Of a DNA stretch of 64,000 nucleotides, positions 8,159 to 16,103 are shown piece by piece. The notes beneath the pieces are model-generated. The model was given only the letters and a program-made list of their open reading frames with translations. It was not told the DNA's origin and ran no database searches. The DNA comes from Streptosporangium brasiliense (GTDB lineage Bacteria; Actinomycetota; Actinomycetes; Streptosporangiales; Streptosporangiaceae). Numbering within the stretch: the first letter of the stretch is position 1; every line of letters starts with the position of its first letter. Where the stretch lies: assembly GCF_030811595.1 (NCBI RefSeq), contig NZ_JAUSRB010000002.1:1922001-1986000 (forward strand). Direction: 5' to 3'. A program made the translations under genes and the position numbers.

Positions 8159-8727
8159 ATGGACGGAGCCCATCACGCCCTGCGTGACCACCTGGAGGAC
8201 TTCTTCCAAGGGCACGTGGTCGATTGCCTGCCGGGAGTCCCCGGCCCCATTGAGGAGCGTGTTCCCGGATTCCGAATCTTCCGTATCGGGCGGGGCCACG
8301 ATTCCGCGGCTGGGTCTATGTAAGTTCAGGGTGCGCGAACATCACCTCAGACCATGGCCATGGCTTGGAATTCGTCCTCACCGCGCGGACCGACGACTGG
8401 CAGCACCTTGAGTCGATGACCATGAACGCCTACTACCTTGCCGGCCCGCCTCACCAGCGTCTTGATCACGGTCACGTCGTCCCTATCGGACGACCGTGGT
8501 TCGCCGACTCACCATGCGACCGGTACCTGATCAGCATGCCCCACCCCTTCGGCCCTGAGTTCAAGGTCTGCACGTGGGACAGCGGCCATGCTCGTATCCT
8601 CAGGCTCCTGCCGATCACCCAGGCAGAACGAGACCTTTTCGTAGATGTCGGCTTGGAGGCCCTCGAATCACTCTTCGATGAAAAAGAGATCGACTTCACC
8701 GACCCTCACCGGCCATCAGTCGTCTGA
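8159..8727 (+). pseudogene. SUFU (suppressor of fused) domain protein, frameshifted
   Basis: Two frames together form one gene. The first starts at ATG 8159 with AGAGGA upstream (MDGAHHALRDHLEDFFQG, then GFRIFRIGRG). It must shift at the G run near 8288-8294 to continue as RFRGWVYVSSGCANITSDHG, then EFVLTARTDDWQHLESMTMN, PHPFGPEFKVCTWDSGHAR and the end at 8727. The join matches the order of bacterial SUFU-domain proteins, which often act as toxin immunity proteins. One missing G accounts for the break. It could be a true pseudogene or a base-calling error in a homopolymer. Confidence 0.7.
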
Positions 8728-8906
8728 CGGCGGCTCCATGCGTAAGGGGCGATGGTTGGGAGCATCCGCGTTCGCACAGGTGATGAGCCGGTTCGGGTTG
8801 CAGTTTGGGTTGCGGTTCACCGTCGTGCCACGCTGTTCCAAGCGGACCAGCCGAGCGTATTGGTCCAGGTGGGACTGTCCTGAACGGTGGCGCCCCGAGC
8901 TGCTAG

Positions 8907-8955
8907 TGCGGTTTGGGTTTACCGCCCATCCGGGGTTCAAATCCCCGAGCCTCCG
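8907..8955. repeat. att core copy 2 (duplicated tRNA-Ser 3' end)
   Basis: This is identical over 49 bp to 3432-3480, but the 5' half of the tRNA is absent, so it is not a functional tRNA. It marks the right end of element 1 and the left end of the next integrase remnant. Confidence 0.85.
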
Positions 8956-8962
8956 TAGATCA

Positions 8963-8997
8963 GAGGTCCTCTCCCAAAACCTCGGGAGAGGGCCTTT
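8963..8997 (+). terminator. Second copy of the tRNA-Ser terminator
   Basis: AGGTCCTCTCCC pairs with GGGAGAGGGCCT, followed by TTC. It is diverged at a few bases from 3489-3524, and its duplication together with the att core shows that each element carried its own copy. Confidence 0.7.
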
Positions 8998-9054
8998 CTG
9001 ATCTCCAAAGGCGTCATAGTTGCAGTCCTGGTTGCAACGGGGCATAACGGGGGC

Positions 9055-9668
9055 TCAGGGTTTTCCCCAGGGTGCCGAGGCCGGCCGCTCCCCGGCGTCG
9101 CGCATGAGGGGTGTGGACACATGCGTGTACCGCTCGGTCGTGGTCACCCTCGTGTGGCCCAGGACCTCCTGAAGACGCGGATGTTCACACCCTGCTCGAT
9201 GAGAAGCGTCGCGGCCGTGTGGCGAGCGTCATGCACTCGGACGTCCCGCACTCCCGCTTGCTTGAGGATCGCCTTCCACATCTTCCAGTCCTCGGTGCGT
9301 TCGATCGGACCGCCGTGCCGGGTGGCGAACACGAGGTCGTGATCCTCCCCGCGACCCCCCGCCTTGAGCCGGTCCGCGGCCTGGAGCTTGTGGTGCACCT
9401 TGAGTAGTGCGAGGAGCTCGGGAGGGCACTGAAGGGTGAGCTTGCTCTTGCCCTTGCGCTGCCGGAAGACGACGCCCCCACCCGTACGTTCCGGGCACCT
9501 GTCGGCGTGGCTCGTACAGTCCTTGAGGCAGGTCCTCTTGAAGCAGGTGTGCCCCCTGCTTCTTGCAGTCCTCCTCACAGCTGGGGTTGTGCCCGTGATT
9601 ACTGCACTTCTTCTTGCAGGGCCAGCGGTGCCACCTCTCACCGCACCGGTGAGGATCGGGGCACCCGC
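9055..9668 (-). pseudogene. Second tyrosine integrase remnant (C-terminal half)
   Basis: The sequence is closely similar to 3566-4185 of the first integrase: it has the same Cys-rich insert, the RTEDWKMWKAILKQAGVRDV and HDARHTAATLLIEQGVN segments, and the end PWGKP before a TGA at 9057. Against copy 1 it has lost one base near 9174 (after the H-x-x-R box) and gained one C near 9554. Homology stops abruptly near 9668, so the N-terminal half and the Arg box are deleted. It is non-functional. Confidence 0.8.
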
Positions 9669-10153
9669 GAAATAGCGGCGGATGGGCTGAGCGACAACTT
9701 TCGAATGGCTAGCGGAGACGTCGATTTCGACGACTTCAGCAGGAGCGGCCCCGGAGTTCCCTCAGGAGGCTAAAGAAGCGGGCGTGCCACCCAATTAGCT
9801 TGACCATTTCGATGGACTTTGACGCTGACGGTGGAAATCCATCGAGATTTTGCGGGGATGAGCATTCGGAGTGCAATCACCTTCCGCGTCAACAACTGCT
9901 CGACATCTTGCGATGGACACAACACACCTCTTCGAGGCGGCGGGCCCTATCCGAGCAGAGGTAGTCATTTCCTTCTATTGATCGGGGCCGACGGGAACTC
10001 CGCCGGCCCCGATCAGGTGTCGCGCACAGGCACTGGTGCGTCGCTGCCGGCCGCGAGCATTTTGTCGTCCTGGCGGACGCTATCGGCCGCACTGGCCGTC
10101 GCCCGGTCGAGGCTGTGCCAGCCGACGGACCAGTGCCCACGCGCCACGAGGCG
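9669..10153. other. Noncoding stretch after the integrase remnant
   Basis: No convincing coding frame or repeat is seen. The sequence starts where integrase homology breaks off and ends at the stop of the small gene on the minus strand. Confidence 0.4.
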
Positions 10154-10465
10154 CTACATGCCCGTTTCGTAGGTCATGTTCGTTTGGCCCGTCTTCACCT
10201 GGCCGGCGATGTGGAGGTTCCCGCTGGAGTCCAGGATCGCGATGATCTTCTTCTGTGACCCGTGGTGGGTCGTGAAGTAAATCTTGTCCGCCTCCTGAGA
10301 GGTGGAAAGGTTTGTGTTCACCGAAAACTCGATGCTCACCGGTGAGCTTATGAGCACGTCCTTCTTCGGAGAGGACGGGTAGATCTGGTTCTGGCGCAGC
10401 TTGATTCGGCCGTGAGTGTCACCTTCATCCCAGTCGGTGGCCACCCCAAGGTCGATATCCGGCAT
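10154..10465 (-). CDS. Small beta-rich protein, possibly DUF6342-like
   Basis: This is a 103-residue protein starting MPDIDLGVATDWDEGDTHGR, with GGGAG five bases upstream. The body alternates strands: VLISSPVSIEFSVNTNLSTS, KIYFTTHHGSQKKIIAILDS and SGNLHIAGQVKTG. There is no signal peptide, membrane helix or Cys. The pattern recalls the DUF6342 family of streptomycete small proteins, but I am not certain. It stands alone in accessory DNA behind an AT-rich upstream stretch (10500-10660) unlike the rest of the window, which suggests horizontal origin. Confidence 0.55.
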   Translation of the reverse strand: MPDIDLGVATDWDEGDTHGRIKLRQNQIYPSSPKKDVLISSPVSIEFSVNTNLSTSQEADKIYFTTHHGSQKKIIAILDSSGNLHIAGQVKTGQTNMTYETGM

Positions 10466-11231
10466 GTCGACTCCCTTCGTTTCTCCCCGTTTGAGAACGA
10501 CCCTTATGGATCGTGCCACAGCGAAGGATATGTGGTTCTTAAGAGATTTTCTAGAGTTCTTCCAGGAACTTCCTAAATATAGAAATTGGGCCACCTAATA
10601 TAAATCTGAGGCGTTAAATTCCCTTATCTGCTATTTGTCCGAATGTGATTAGTGGGGCAAGGCGTCGAGTGCGAAGTCGAGATGCCTCCGGCGGGGGCAC
10701 TCCGGCTCCGGGATGATCATTGGTCCGGGCGGGGAGGTGCGCGCGTTCGCGCTGCAACCTGACGCTCCTCGCCGCTGATAGGTGCCGCGATGGAGGCCGG
10801 CGCGGGCTGCCGATGAGGTGGTTCCGGAGACGCCCAATACCCTTCGGAGGCTCCTCCTCGCCGGTCAAGTGTCCCGGCCGTACCCGCCGAATCAGCCACC
10901 GTGCCCGTTGCGTGCCCGATGGAGCGGTGATCGAGGGGGAGCGGCAGCAGGGACTCAGGGGGAACGCGATCAGTGGCCCCAGCAGCAAAGACGCAGACCA
11001 ATCATGATCGGCTTACGTCTTTGCGAGCAGGTGACCCGCTGGGCTTCTGGGAGTCATCCTGGGAGCCACCCGGGTAGGTGATCATGAACTGATCCGGACA
11101 GTCTTGAACAATCGGAGCTCCGGCAGGCAGTACGGTGAACGGCTCTGAACGATCCCGGTCATCGTTTGGGGGCCTACGGATCAGGAGGCGCCTGAGCTGA
11201 GGGCTGGCCCGTGGTCGGGCACAATCAGAGC
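10466..11231. other. AT-rich patch, then conserved module copy C
   Basis: About 10500-10660 is notably AT-rich for this genome (for example TAAATATAGAAATTGG) and may be the promoter of the 10154-10465 gene. From 11047 on, the sequence parallels 7067-7257: the GGGAGTCAT/GGGAGCCAC pair, GATCATGAACTGATCC, and the GAACGATCCCGGTCATCG-TTTGGGG-GGATCAGG module at 11146-11186. No gene is supported. Confidence 0.5.
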
Positions 11232-11534
11232 GTGGATCTCCAGGATTCCTTCCTCCTGAAGGCTGCTCGGCTCTGCCCTGCCGGCATCCGGACCGAGGCC
11301 GACGTCGACATGCCCGTCTACTTCTGCAACCCGGCCAGCCCCTGGCAGCGCGGCTTCAACGAGAACACGAACGGTCTACTGCGCCAGTACTTCCCCAAAG
11401 GCACCGACCTGTCCGCCCACACCCGCGACCAGCTCGACGCCGTCGCTGCTGAACTGAATGCCAGACCACGAAAGACGCTCGACTGGGATACCCCAGCCGA
11501 GCGTCTCGCTATGCTGCTTACAGCCACTAATTGA
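11232..11534 (+). pseudogene. Chimeric reading frame: immunity-gene start fused to an IS30 transposase end
   Basis: The first 20 or so codons ([20 protein letters not shown]) are homologous to the start of the gene at 7258, including the preceding noncoding module. From [19 protein letters not shown] on, the frame is the C-terminal end of an IS30-family transposase ([14 protein letters not shown], then [10 protein letters not shown]). The fusion is in frame. An insertion followed by deletion would produce it. No stand-alone function is expected. Confidence 0.7.
11304..11534 (+). mobile_element. IS30-family transposase 3' fragment
   Basis: About 75 codons of the DDE domain end remain, including the [17 protein letters not shown] segment that holds the last catalytic Glu. 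No right-hand terminal repeat could be identified. Confidence 0.7.
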
Positions 11535-11751
11535 TCATGTGTGTTGCGACGACCCCTAGAAAGCGCCACCTCGGGAGGGGGCCTTTCTGCTGTCCGAGCA
11601 CTGCCGGGGTTGCGGTTGTCATCCGTCCCCCGGGCCCTCGGATCGTGAAAGAAAAAAGGAGAAGCGCGACCGGAGGTAGTAGACGTTCATGGTCCGGGAA
11701 AGATCGATCGGTAGTATTTCGCCCCAACTATCTGATCCCAAGGAGTCATGG

Positions 11752-12144
11752 GTGCGACGGTCCCGGACACTGGCCGCCCTTCTCGTCCTGCTCGCCGTAC
11801 TGCTGGCAGGATGCGCGAGTGCTGACGGTGGCAAGGGGGTCGCGATCCCCGACAGCCCGGTGGGCAAGCAGCTGCGGTGGTATCTGGATGCCGTGAATCG
11901 CGCTCCTCTTGCCGAGAGCGAGCTGAACGAGCATCTGAGCCAGGACTTCCTCAAGGAGATTCCTCCGCGGAAGTTCAATGAGATCGCCCAGAGCCTGAAG
12001 AGGCTGGCGGTGGACGAACTGAGCGGCATCAGACCGACAGAGCTGGTCGGGCTGACATCCATTCCCCTGGGGCAGAAGTACGGCACGAAGATCTCTGTCG
12101 ATGCGGACGGAAAGATTGACTACTTGCTCTTCGATCCCAAGTAG
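11752..12144 (+). CDS. Lipoprotein with ORF12_N-like (NTF2-fold) domain
   Basis: GTG at 11752 has AGGAG six bases upstream. The N-terminus VRRSRTLAALLVLLAVLLAG, followed directly by Cys, is a lipoprotein signal with the lipobox LLAGC. The 100-residue mature part contains VGKQLRWYLDAVNRAPLAES, then LSQDFLKEIPPRKFNEIAQS. This matches the domain found N-terminal to the beta-lactamase-like region of ORF12-type clavulanate-cluster proteins. Here the enzyme domain is absent. Full-length proteins of this type are much longer, so this may be a natural single-domain form or a truncated gene. Confidence 0.75.
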   Translation: MRRSRTLAALLVLLAVLLAGCASADGGKGVAIPDSPVGKQLRWYLDAVNRAPLAESELNEHLSQDFLKEIPPRKFNEIAQSLKRLAVDELSGIRPTELVGLTSIPLGQKYGTKISVDADGKIDYLLFDPK

Positions 12145-12242
12145 CGGCACGGGGGCGACGGCGGCAACGGCCCCGGACTCGGCCGTATGATCTCGGCGCT
12201 CGATCAGGGCATCTGCGTCCGCCGCTCTCTAGCATTTCCGCC

Positions 12243-13391
12243 ATGGAGAAGCGGAACTGGCTGAACACGGGACGAGAGACCTACACCGCGAGGGAACGCG
12301 AGCTGATCGGCGTCGATCACGCCGTGCGGGCCCGCTCCTTCTTCCGCGGTCATCCCGCCTACGGCCGCACCCCGTTGCACCCCCTCCCCGCGCTGGCCGG
12401 TACGGCGGGCGTCGCCTCGATCCGGATCAAGGACGAGAGCGGGCGCATGGGGCTGGGCAGCTTCAAGGCCCTGGGCGGCATGTACGCCGTCGCCCGGCTG
12501 GTGCGGACCGAGGCCGAGGCGGAGGCGGGGACGGGGACGGAGGGGGGCCATGGTCCAGGGCCCGCCGAGGCGCGGTTGCGGGAGGTCGCCGCGCGCACCC
12601 CGTTCGTCTGCGCCAGCGCCGGCAACCACGGGCTGTCCGTGACAGCCGCGGTGCGCGGGCTCGGCGGCAGGCCGATCGTGTTCCTCAGCGAGGACGTCCC
12701 CGAGCAGTTCGCCCACCGGCTGCGCTCCCTCGGCGCGGAGGTGCGGCGCGGAGGGAGCGACTACGAGGAGAGCATGGCCACGGCCCTGGAGGCGGCCGGA
12801 CGCCACGGCTGGCGGCTGGTCTCCGACAGCTCGTGGGACGGCTACACCACCGTCCCCCTCGACATCATGCGCGGCTACACCGTCCTGTTCGACGAGATAG
12901 GCGGACTGGGCGAGACGGCCGAGCCGAGCGAGGCAGACGAGGCAGGTGAGGCACCTACGCACGTCTTCGTCCAGGCGGGCGTGGGCGGGCTGGCGGCCGC
13001 GGCCGCCGGGTACGTACGCGACCGCTGGGGTGAGGGGCCCAGGGTCGTCGTCGTCGAGCCGCAGGCCGCTCCGTGCCTGCTGGCGAGCGCCCGCGCGGGC
13101 AGGCCGACGCGGGTCGACGGCGGACGGACCCGGCTCGGGCGGCTGGACTGCCGGGAGCCGTCCCTGCTGGCCTGGCGGCTGCTGTCCCGGCTGGCCGACG
13201 CCTTCGTCACCGTCACCGACGGGCAGGCCGAGGCCGCCGCACGGCTCCTGGCGGCCGAGGGCGTGCGGGTCTCGGCCTGCGGCGCGGCCGGCGCGGCCGG
13301 TCTGCTCTCCCTGGACCAGGACACGCGTGCCGCGCTGGAGCTGGGACCCGGCTCCAGCGTTCTCGTCGTGGGGACCGAAGGCGCTCTCTGA
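12243..13391 (+). CDS. Diaminopropionate ammonia-lyase-like PLP enzyme
   Basis: This 382-residue fold-type II PLP enzyme is related to 2,3-diaminopropionate ammonia-lyase and threonine dehydratase. The PLP lysine is in RMGLGSFKALGG, the phosphate/substrate loop is SAGNHGLSVTAA, and the glycine-rich cofactor loop is VQAGVGGLAAAAAG. The DSSWDGYTTVPLDIMRGY segment is typical of the diaminopropionate branch rather than Ser/Thr dehydratases. There are low-complexity Glu/Ala/Gly insertions at about residues 93-110 and 225-235. It appears monocistronic. No Shine-Dalgarno is evident before the ATG, so leaderless translation is possible. Confidence 0.85.
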   Translation: MEKRNWLNTGRETYTARERELIGVDHAVRARSFFRGHPAYGRTPLHPLPALAGTAGVASIRIKDESGRMGLGSFKALGGMYAVARLVRTEAEAEAGTGTEGGHGPGPAEARLREVAARTPFVCASAGNHGLSVTAAVRGLGGRPIVFLSEDVPEQFAHRLRSLGAEVRRGGSDYEESMATALEAAGRHGWRLVSDSSWDGYTTVPLDIMRGYTVLFDEIGGLGETAEPSEADEAGEAPTHVFVQAGVGGLAAAAAGYVRDRWGEGPRVVVVEPQAAPCLLASARAGRPTRVDGGRTRLGRLDCREPSLLAWRLLSRLADAFVTVTDGQAEAAARLLAAEGVRVSACGAAGAAGLLSLDQDTRAALELGPGSSVLVVGTEGAL

Positions 13392-13520
13392 CGGCCCGCC
13401 CCGGGGCGGACCTCTGGTGCGCTCCTGTCACCCAGGGCCGGGTTGATGGTCCGCCCGGGTCCGGGCCGGGCTGACGGTCCGCCCGGGTCTGAGCCGAGCT
13501 GACGGCCCGCCCTGGGGTGC
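13388..13520. repeat. Stop-spanning degenerate repeat after the PLP enzyme gene
   Basis: The end of the gene, CTGACGGCCCGCC including the TGA stop, recurs three more times (near 13442, 13471 and 13499) as variants of CTGACGGTCCGCCCGGGTC. The same arrangement is seen after several other genes of this window. Confidence 0.5.
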
Positions 13521-13581
13521 CGGCGTTACGGCGCGGTCGGCGGCGACGGTGGTCTCCGCCGAACTCCAGCGGGCTTCACCG

Positions 13582-14154
13582 TCAGTCCAGGGACCTGTGG
13601 CGTTTCTGGAACCGGTTGCTCTTCGCGCGGTTGCCGCAGGCCTCCATGGAGCACCAGCGGCGACTGCCGTTCTTGCTGGTGTCGTAGAACCAGAGCACGC
13701 ACGCGGGGTTGGAGCATTTACGGATCCGTTCGGGGCGCTCGCCCATCAGGCGGACGAGGTCGGCCGCCGCCAGCCAGGCCGCGTGCCAGGACGGATGGTC
13801 GACGACGATCTTCTCGTACGGCTGCGCGCCCCGCAACCGGGGCCGCCGTGAACCGTGCTCGAGGACGGCGTCGAGCAGGGCCTCACCCTCGCCGGACGTG
13901 GCGCCGGGCTGCTCCTCCCCGTCACTCAGGGTGGTCCGCAGCCTGTCGCTCAGGACGGTCCGCAGCGCCTGGCGCGCCATGACCAGGGGCTCCCTCGCCT
14001 GCTCGGCGTCGCCGGGCAGGCCGTGCTCGGCGAGCCAGGACTCCGTCCCGCCGAAATCGTCGAAGAAGTCCACCCAGGCGCCCTGCTCCACCCAGGCGGT
14101 GTTGACCAGGTCCAGCGCCAGGGGCTCGCCCAGCAGTGGCCGCGTTCTCGTCAT
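13582..14154 (-). CDS. CGNR zinc-finger / ABATE-domain transcriptional regulator
   Basis: This 190-residue protein starts with the ABATE domain (GEPLALDLVNTAWVEQG) and ends with the CGNR zinc finger: Cys pairs in RKCSNPACVLWFYDTS and RRWCSMEACGNRAK, followed by a basic tail. Such proteins are thought to be DNA-binding regulators of stress or catabolic genes. It is divergent from the alpha/beta hydrolase gene with a dyad between them (14186-14225), so the hydrolase is the likely target. Confidence 0.88.
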   Translation of the reverse strand: MTRTRPLLGEPLALDLVNTAWVEQGAWVDFFDDFGGTESWLAEHGLPGDAEQAREPLVMARQALRTVLSDRLRTTLSDGEEQPGATSGEGEALLDAVLEHGSRRPRLRGAQPYEKIVVDHPSWHAAWLAAADLVRLMGERPERIRKCSNPACVLWFYDTSKNGSRRWCSMEACGNRAKSNRFQKRHRSLD

Positions 14155-14185
14155 GCTTCCAATATAACCCTCTAAGTGGACTTGA

Positions 14186-14225
14186 CCGGTTGGTGGTGGC
14201 GCGCTACCTTGGCATCGCCAACCGG
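14186..14225. promoter_or_regulatory. Inverted repeat between CGNR regulator and hydrolase genes
   Basis: CCGGTTGG (14186-14193) and CCAACCGG (14218-14225) are perfect inverted copies 24 bp apart in the divergent promoter region. This suits a dimeric operator; the alternative is a 5' UTR hairpin. Confidence 0.45.
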
Positions 14226-14258
14226 CAAAACGCTTTTAGATGGTTAGGGATGATCGTC

Positions 14259-15119
14259 ATGGCAATCCGCCACCACTCAGCCAGGATCGATGAGCTGGAC
14301 GTCTTCTACCGCGAGGCGGGTGACCCCTCCGCGCCCACGCTCGTGCTGCTGCACGGCTTCCCCACCTCGTCGATCGCCTACCGGGACCTCATGGAGGAGC
14401 TGGCCGACGAGTTCCACCTCATCGCACCGGACTATCCCGGTTTCGGGCACAGCTCCGCCCCGGCGGCGGACGAGTGGGACTACACCTTCGACCACCTGGC
14501 CGACATCGTCGACCGGCTGCTCGACTCGCTCGGCCTGACCAAATACGCGATCTACGTGCACGACTACGGCGCGCCGGTCGGCTTCCGGCTGGCCCTGCGC
14601 CACCCCGAGCGGATCACCGGCATTGTCACCCAGAACGGCAACGCCTACGAGGAGGGCCTGACCCCCTTCTGGGACCCCATCCGCGCATACTGGGCCAATC
14701 CGAGCCAGGCCAACGGTGACGCGCTGCGCGGCCTGCTCACCCGCGAGGCCACCCACTGGCAGTACACCCACGGCGTCCCCGACGTCTCGCTGGTCAACCC
14801 TGACAACGAGGCGTTCGACCAGGCGCTGCTCGACCGGCGGGGCAACCAGGAGATCCAGCTGGCCCTGTTCCTCGACTACGGGGTCAACCCCGGCCGCTAC
14901 CCCGACTGGCAGGAGTATCTGCGCACCCAGCAGCCGCCGCTGCTCGCCGTCTGGGGGCGGAACGACGAGATCTTCGGTCCGGACGGGGCCCGGGCCTACG
15001 CCCGGGACCTGAAGGACGCCCGCATCCATCTCCTGGACGCCGGCCACTTCCCGCTCACCACGCGCCTGGCGCAGAGCGCCGCCCTGATCCGCGGCTTCCT
15101 CCGCGGTCTGTCCGACTGA
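14259..15119 (+). CDS. Alpha/beta hydrolase (epoxide hydrolase / haloalkane dehalogenase type)
   Basis: This 286-residue enzyme has the oxyanion segment LLHGFPTSSIAYRD, the nucleophile elbow IYVHDYGAPVGFRL with Asp as nucleophile, a cap region (ATHWQYTHGVPDVSLVNPDN), and the catalytic His in LLDAGHFPLTT. Asp rather than Ser at the elbow points to epoxide hydrolase, dehalogenase or related activity rather than a serine esterase. ATG at 14259 has AGGGA eight bases upstream; the frame is also open from 14136 and 14250. It is probably controlled by the divergent CGNR regulator. The substrate is unknown. Confidence 0.9.
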   Translation: MAIRHHSARIDELDVFYREAGDPSAPTLVLLHGFPTSSIAYRDLMEELADEFHLIAPDYPGFGHSSAPAADEWDYTFDHLADIVDRLLDSLGLTKYAIYVHDYGAPVGFRLALRHPERITGIVTQNGNAYEEGLTPFWDPIRAYWANPSQANGDALRGLLTREATHWQYTHGVPDVSLVNPDNEAFDQALLDRRGNQEIQLALFLDYGVNPGRYPDWQEYLRTQQPPLLAVWGRNDEIFGPDGARAYARDLKDARIHLLDAGHFPLTTRLAQSAALIRGFLRGLSD

Positions 15120-15230
15120 CCCGGCCTGTCCGGCTGGCCCAGTCTGTCCGGCTGACCTGGCCTGCCCGGCTGACCTGGCCTGCCCGGCTGACCCGGCCGG
15201 TCCGGCTGATCCGGTCTGCCGACTGGCGGG
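15105..15230. repeat. Degenerate 15-bp tandem repeat spanning the hydrolase stop
   Basis: About seven units of CTGTCCGGCTGACCCGG-type sequence begin at the last codons and TGA of the hydrolase. Most copies retain TGA. An apparent collagen-like reading frame on the other strand is only the translation of this repeat. Confidence 0.6.
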
Positions 15231-15273
15231 AGCGTCCGGTCCGCCCTCGGGCGGGCCGGGCCCCGGGCCCATC

Positions 15274-15336
15274 CCGTGTCCTGAAGCGGCTCATCCCGTG
15301 TCCTGAAGCGGCTCATCCAGCGTTCTGAAGCACGAA
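15274..15336. repeat. 22-bp direct repeat upstream of the HPP gene
   Basis: CATCCCGTGTCCTGAAGCGG occurs twice in tandem, with a third diverged copy ending GTTCTGAAGC, immediately before the HPP gene. It lies in the likely promoter region. Confidence 0.55.
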
Positions 15337-15348
15337 CGGAGATCTCCG

Positions 15349-15861
15349 ATGGCGATCCCTGCCTCCAGCCTGACGTCCAAGCCCTCGGCCGCGCCCGCGC
15401 GGCCGTCGGCGGTCGCCATCCTCGTCACCACCCTGGCCACCCTGGCCGGGCTGCTCCTGCTCGCCGCGGTGACCTCCGCGACCAGCCTCCCACTGTTCGC
15501 GCTGCCGTTCGCGGCGAGCGCGGCCATCGTGGCGGTCGCCCCCGCCGCGCCGTTCGCGCAGCCTCGCAGCATCATGCTCGGCCACCTCAGCGCCGCCGCG
15601 CTCGCGCTGGCGATCACCGTGCTGAGCGGGCCGTCGATCTGGACCGCCGTCGTCGCGGCGGGCCTGGCCACCGCGCCCATGCTGCTGCTGCGCGCCCCGC
15701 ACCCGCCCGCGACGGCGACCGCGGCCCTGATCGGCCTGACCGACCCGGACCCGGTCTTCCTGCTCAACCCCGTGCTGGCCGCCGGCGTGGTCGTCATTCT
15801 CGGCGGCATGGCCCTCGGCCGGGCACTGCCCGGCTACCGCTACCCCGCCTACTGGCGCTGA
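15349..15861 (+). CDS. HPP-family membrane protein
   Basis: This 170-residue protein has four predicted membrane helices (about 21-42, 46-66, 78-100 and 143-160). The family signature is LLRAPHPPATATAALIG, containing the His-Pro-Pro motif that names the family. Related HPP proteins have been linked to nitrite or other small-ion transport in chloroplasts and cyanobacteria; the substrate here is unknown. ATG at 15349 has GGAG seven bases upstream. It appears monocistronic. Confidence 0.88.
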   Translation: MAIPASSLTSKPSAAPARPSAVAILVTTLATLAGLLLLAAVTSATSLPLFALPFAASAAIVAVAPAAPFAQPRSIMLGHLSAAALALAITVLSGPSIWTAVVAAGLATAPMLLLRAPHPPATATAALIGLTDPDPVFLLNPVLAAGVVVILGGMALGRALPGYRYPAYWR

Positions 15862-16013
15862 CCGGAGCGGGACGGCCCGGTCTCCTCGACTCCTGCCGCC
15901 CGGAGCGGCACCACACCAGTGGCATCGAGCTGTCCCACATCCTGCTCCCGGACATCGGAGGCTTTCCTCCGACATCGGGGACACCGATCCGCCCACCAGG
16001 CATGCGGCCCGGT

Positions 16014-16053
16014 GAGGACGCCGTGCCCGCCCGGTGGCGGGCACGGCGTCCTC
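16014..16053. terminator. Bidirectional hairpin terminator
   Basis: GAGGACGCCGTGCCCGCC and its exact complement (16036-16053) form an 18-bp perfect stem around a four-base loop, between the convergent HPP and collagen-like genes. Confidence 0.85.
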
Positions 16054-16103
16054 AGGCGTCCAGCCGGGTCCCGGCCGCACTCGGTCCGGCGTGGCCGCGG
16101 TGC

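Larger units (their letters stand above)
3432..8955. mobile_element. Decayed integrated element at tRNA-Ser, bounded by 49-bp repeats
   Basis: The 5.5-kb segment between the two att copies carries an integrase with a replaced N-terminus next to the left end, an ECF sigma/CU044_5270 pair, an immunity-type gene and a frameshifted SUFU gene. Just inside the right end lies an arm-site-like stretch (8797-8833, alternating TTGCAG and TTGCGG). No relaxase, replication or FtsK-type transfer gene is seen, so the element is either a remnant or a cis-mobilisable island. Confidence 0.65.

Noticed and set aside
8901-8957. Second tRNA-Ser gene
   Set aside because: Only the 3' part from the anticodon stem onward is present; the acceptor 5' strand and D arm are missing. 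It is an att copy.
14996-15316. Collagen-like Pro-Gly-Gln repeats on the minus strand
   Set aside because: The triplets are only the translation of a 15-bp DNA tandem repeat after the hydrolase gene. No start site or secretion signal is present.
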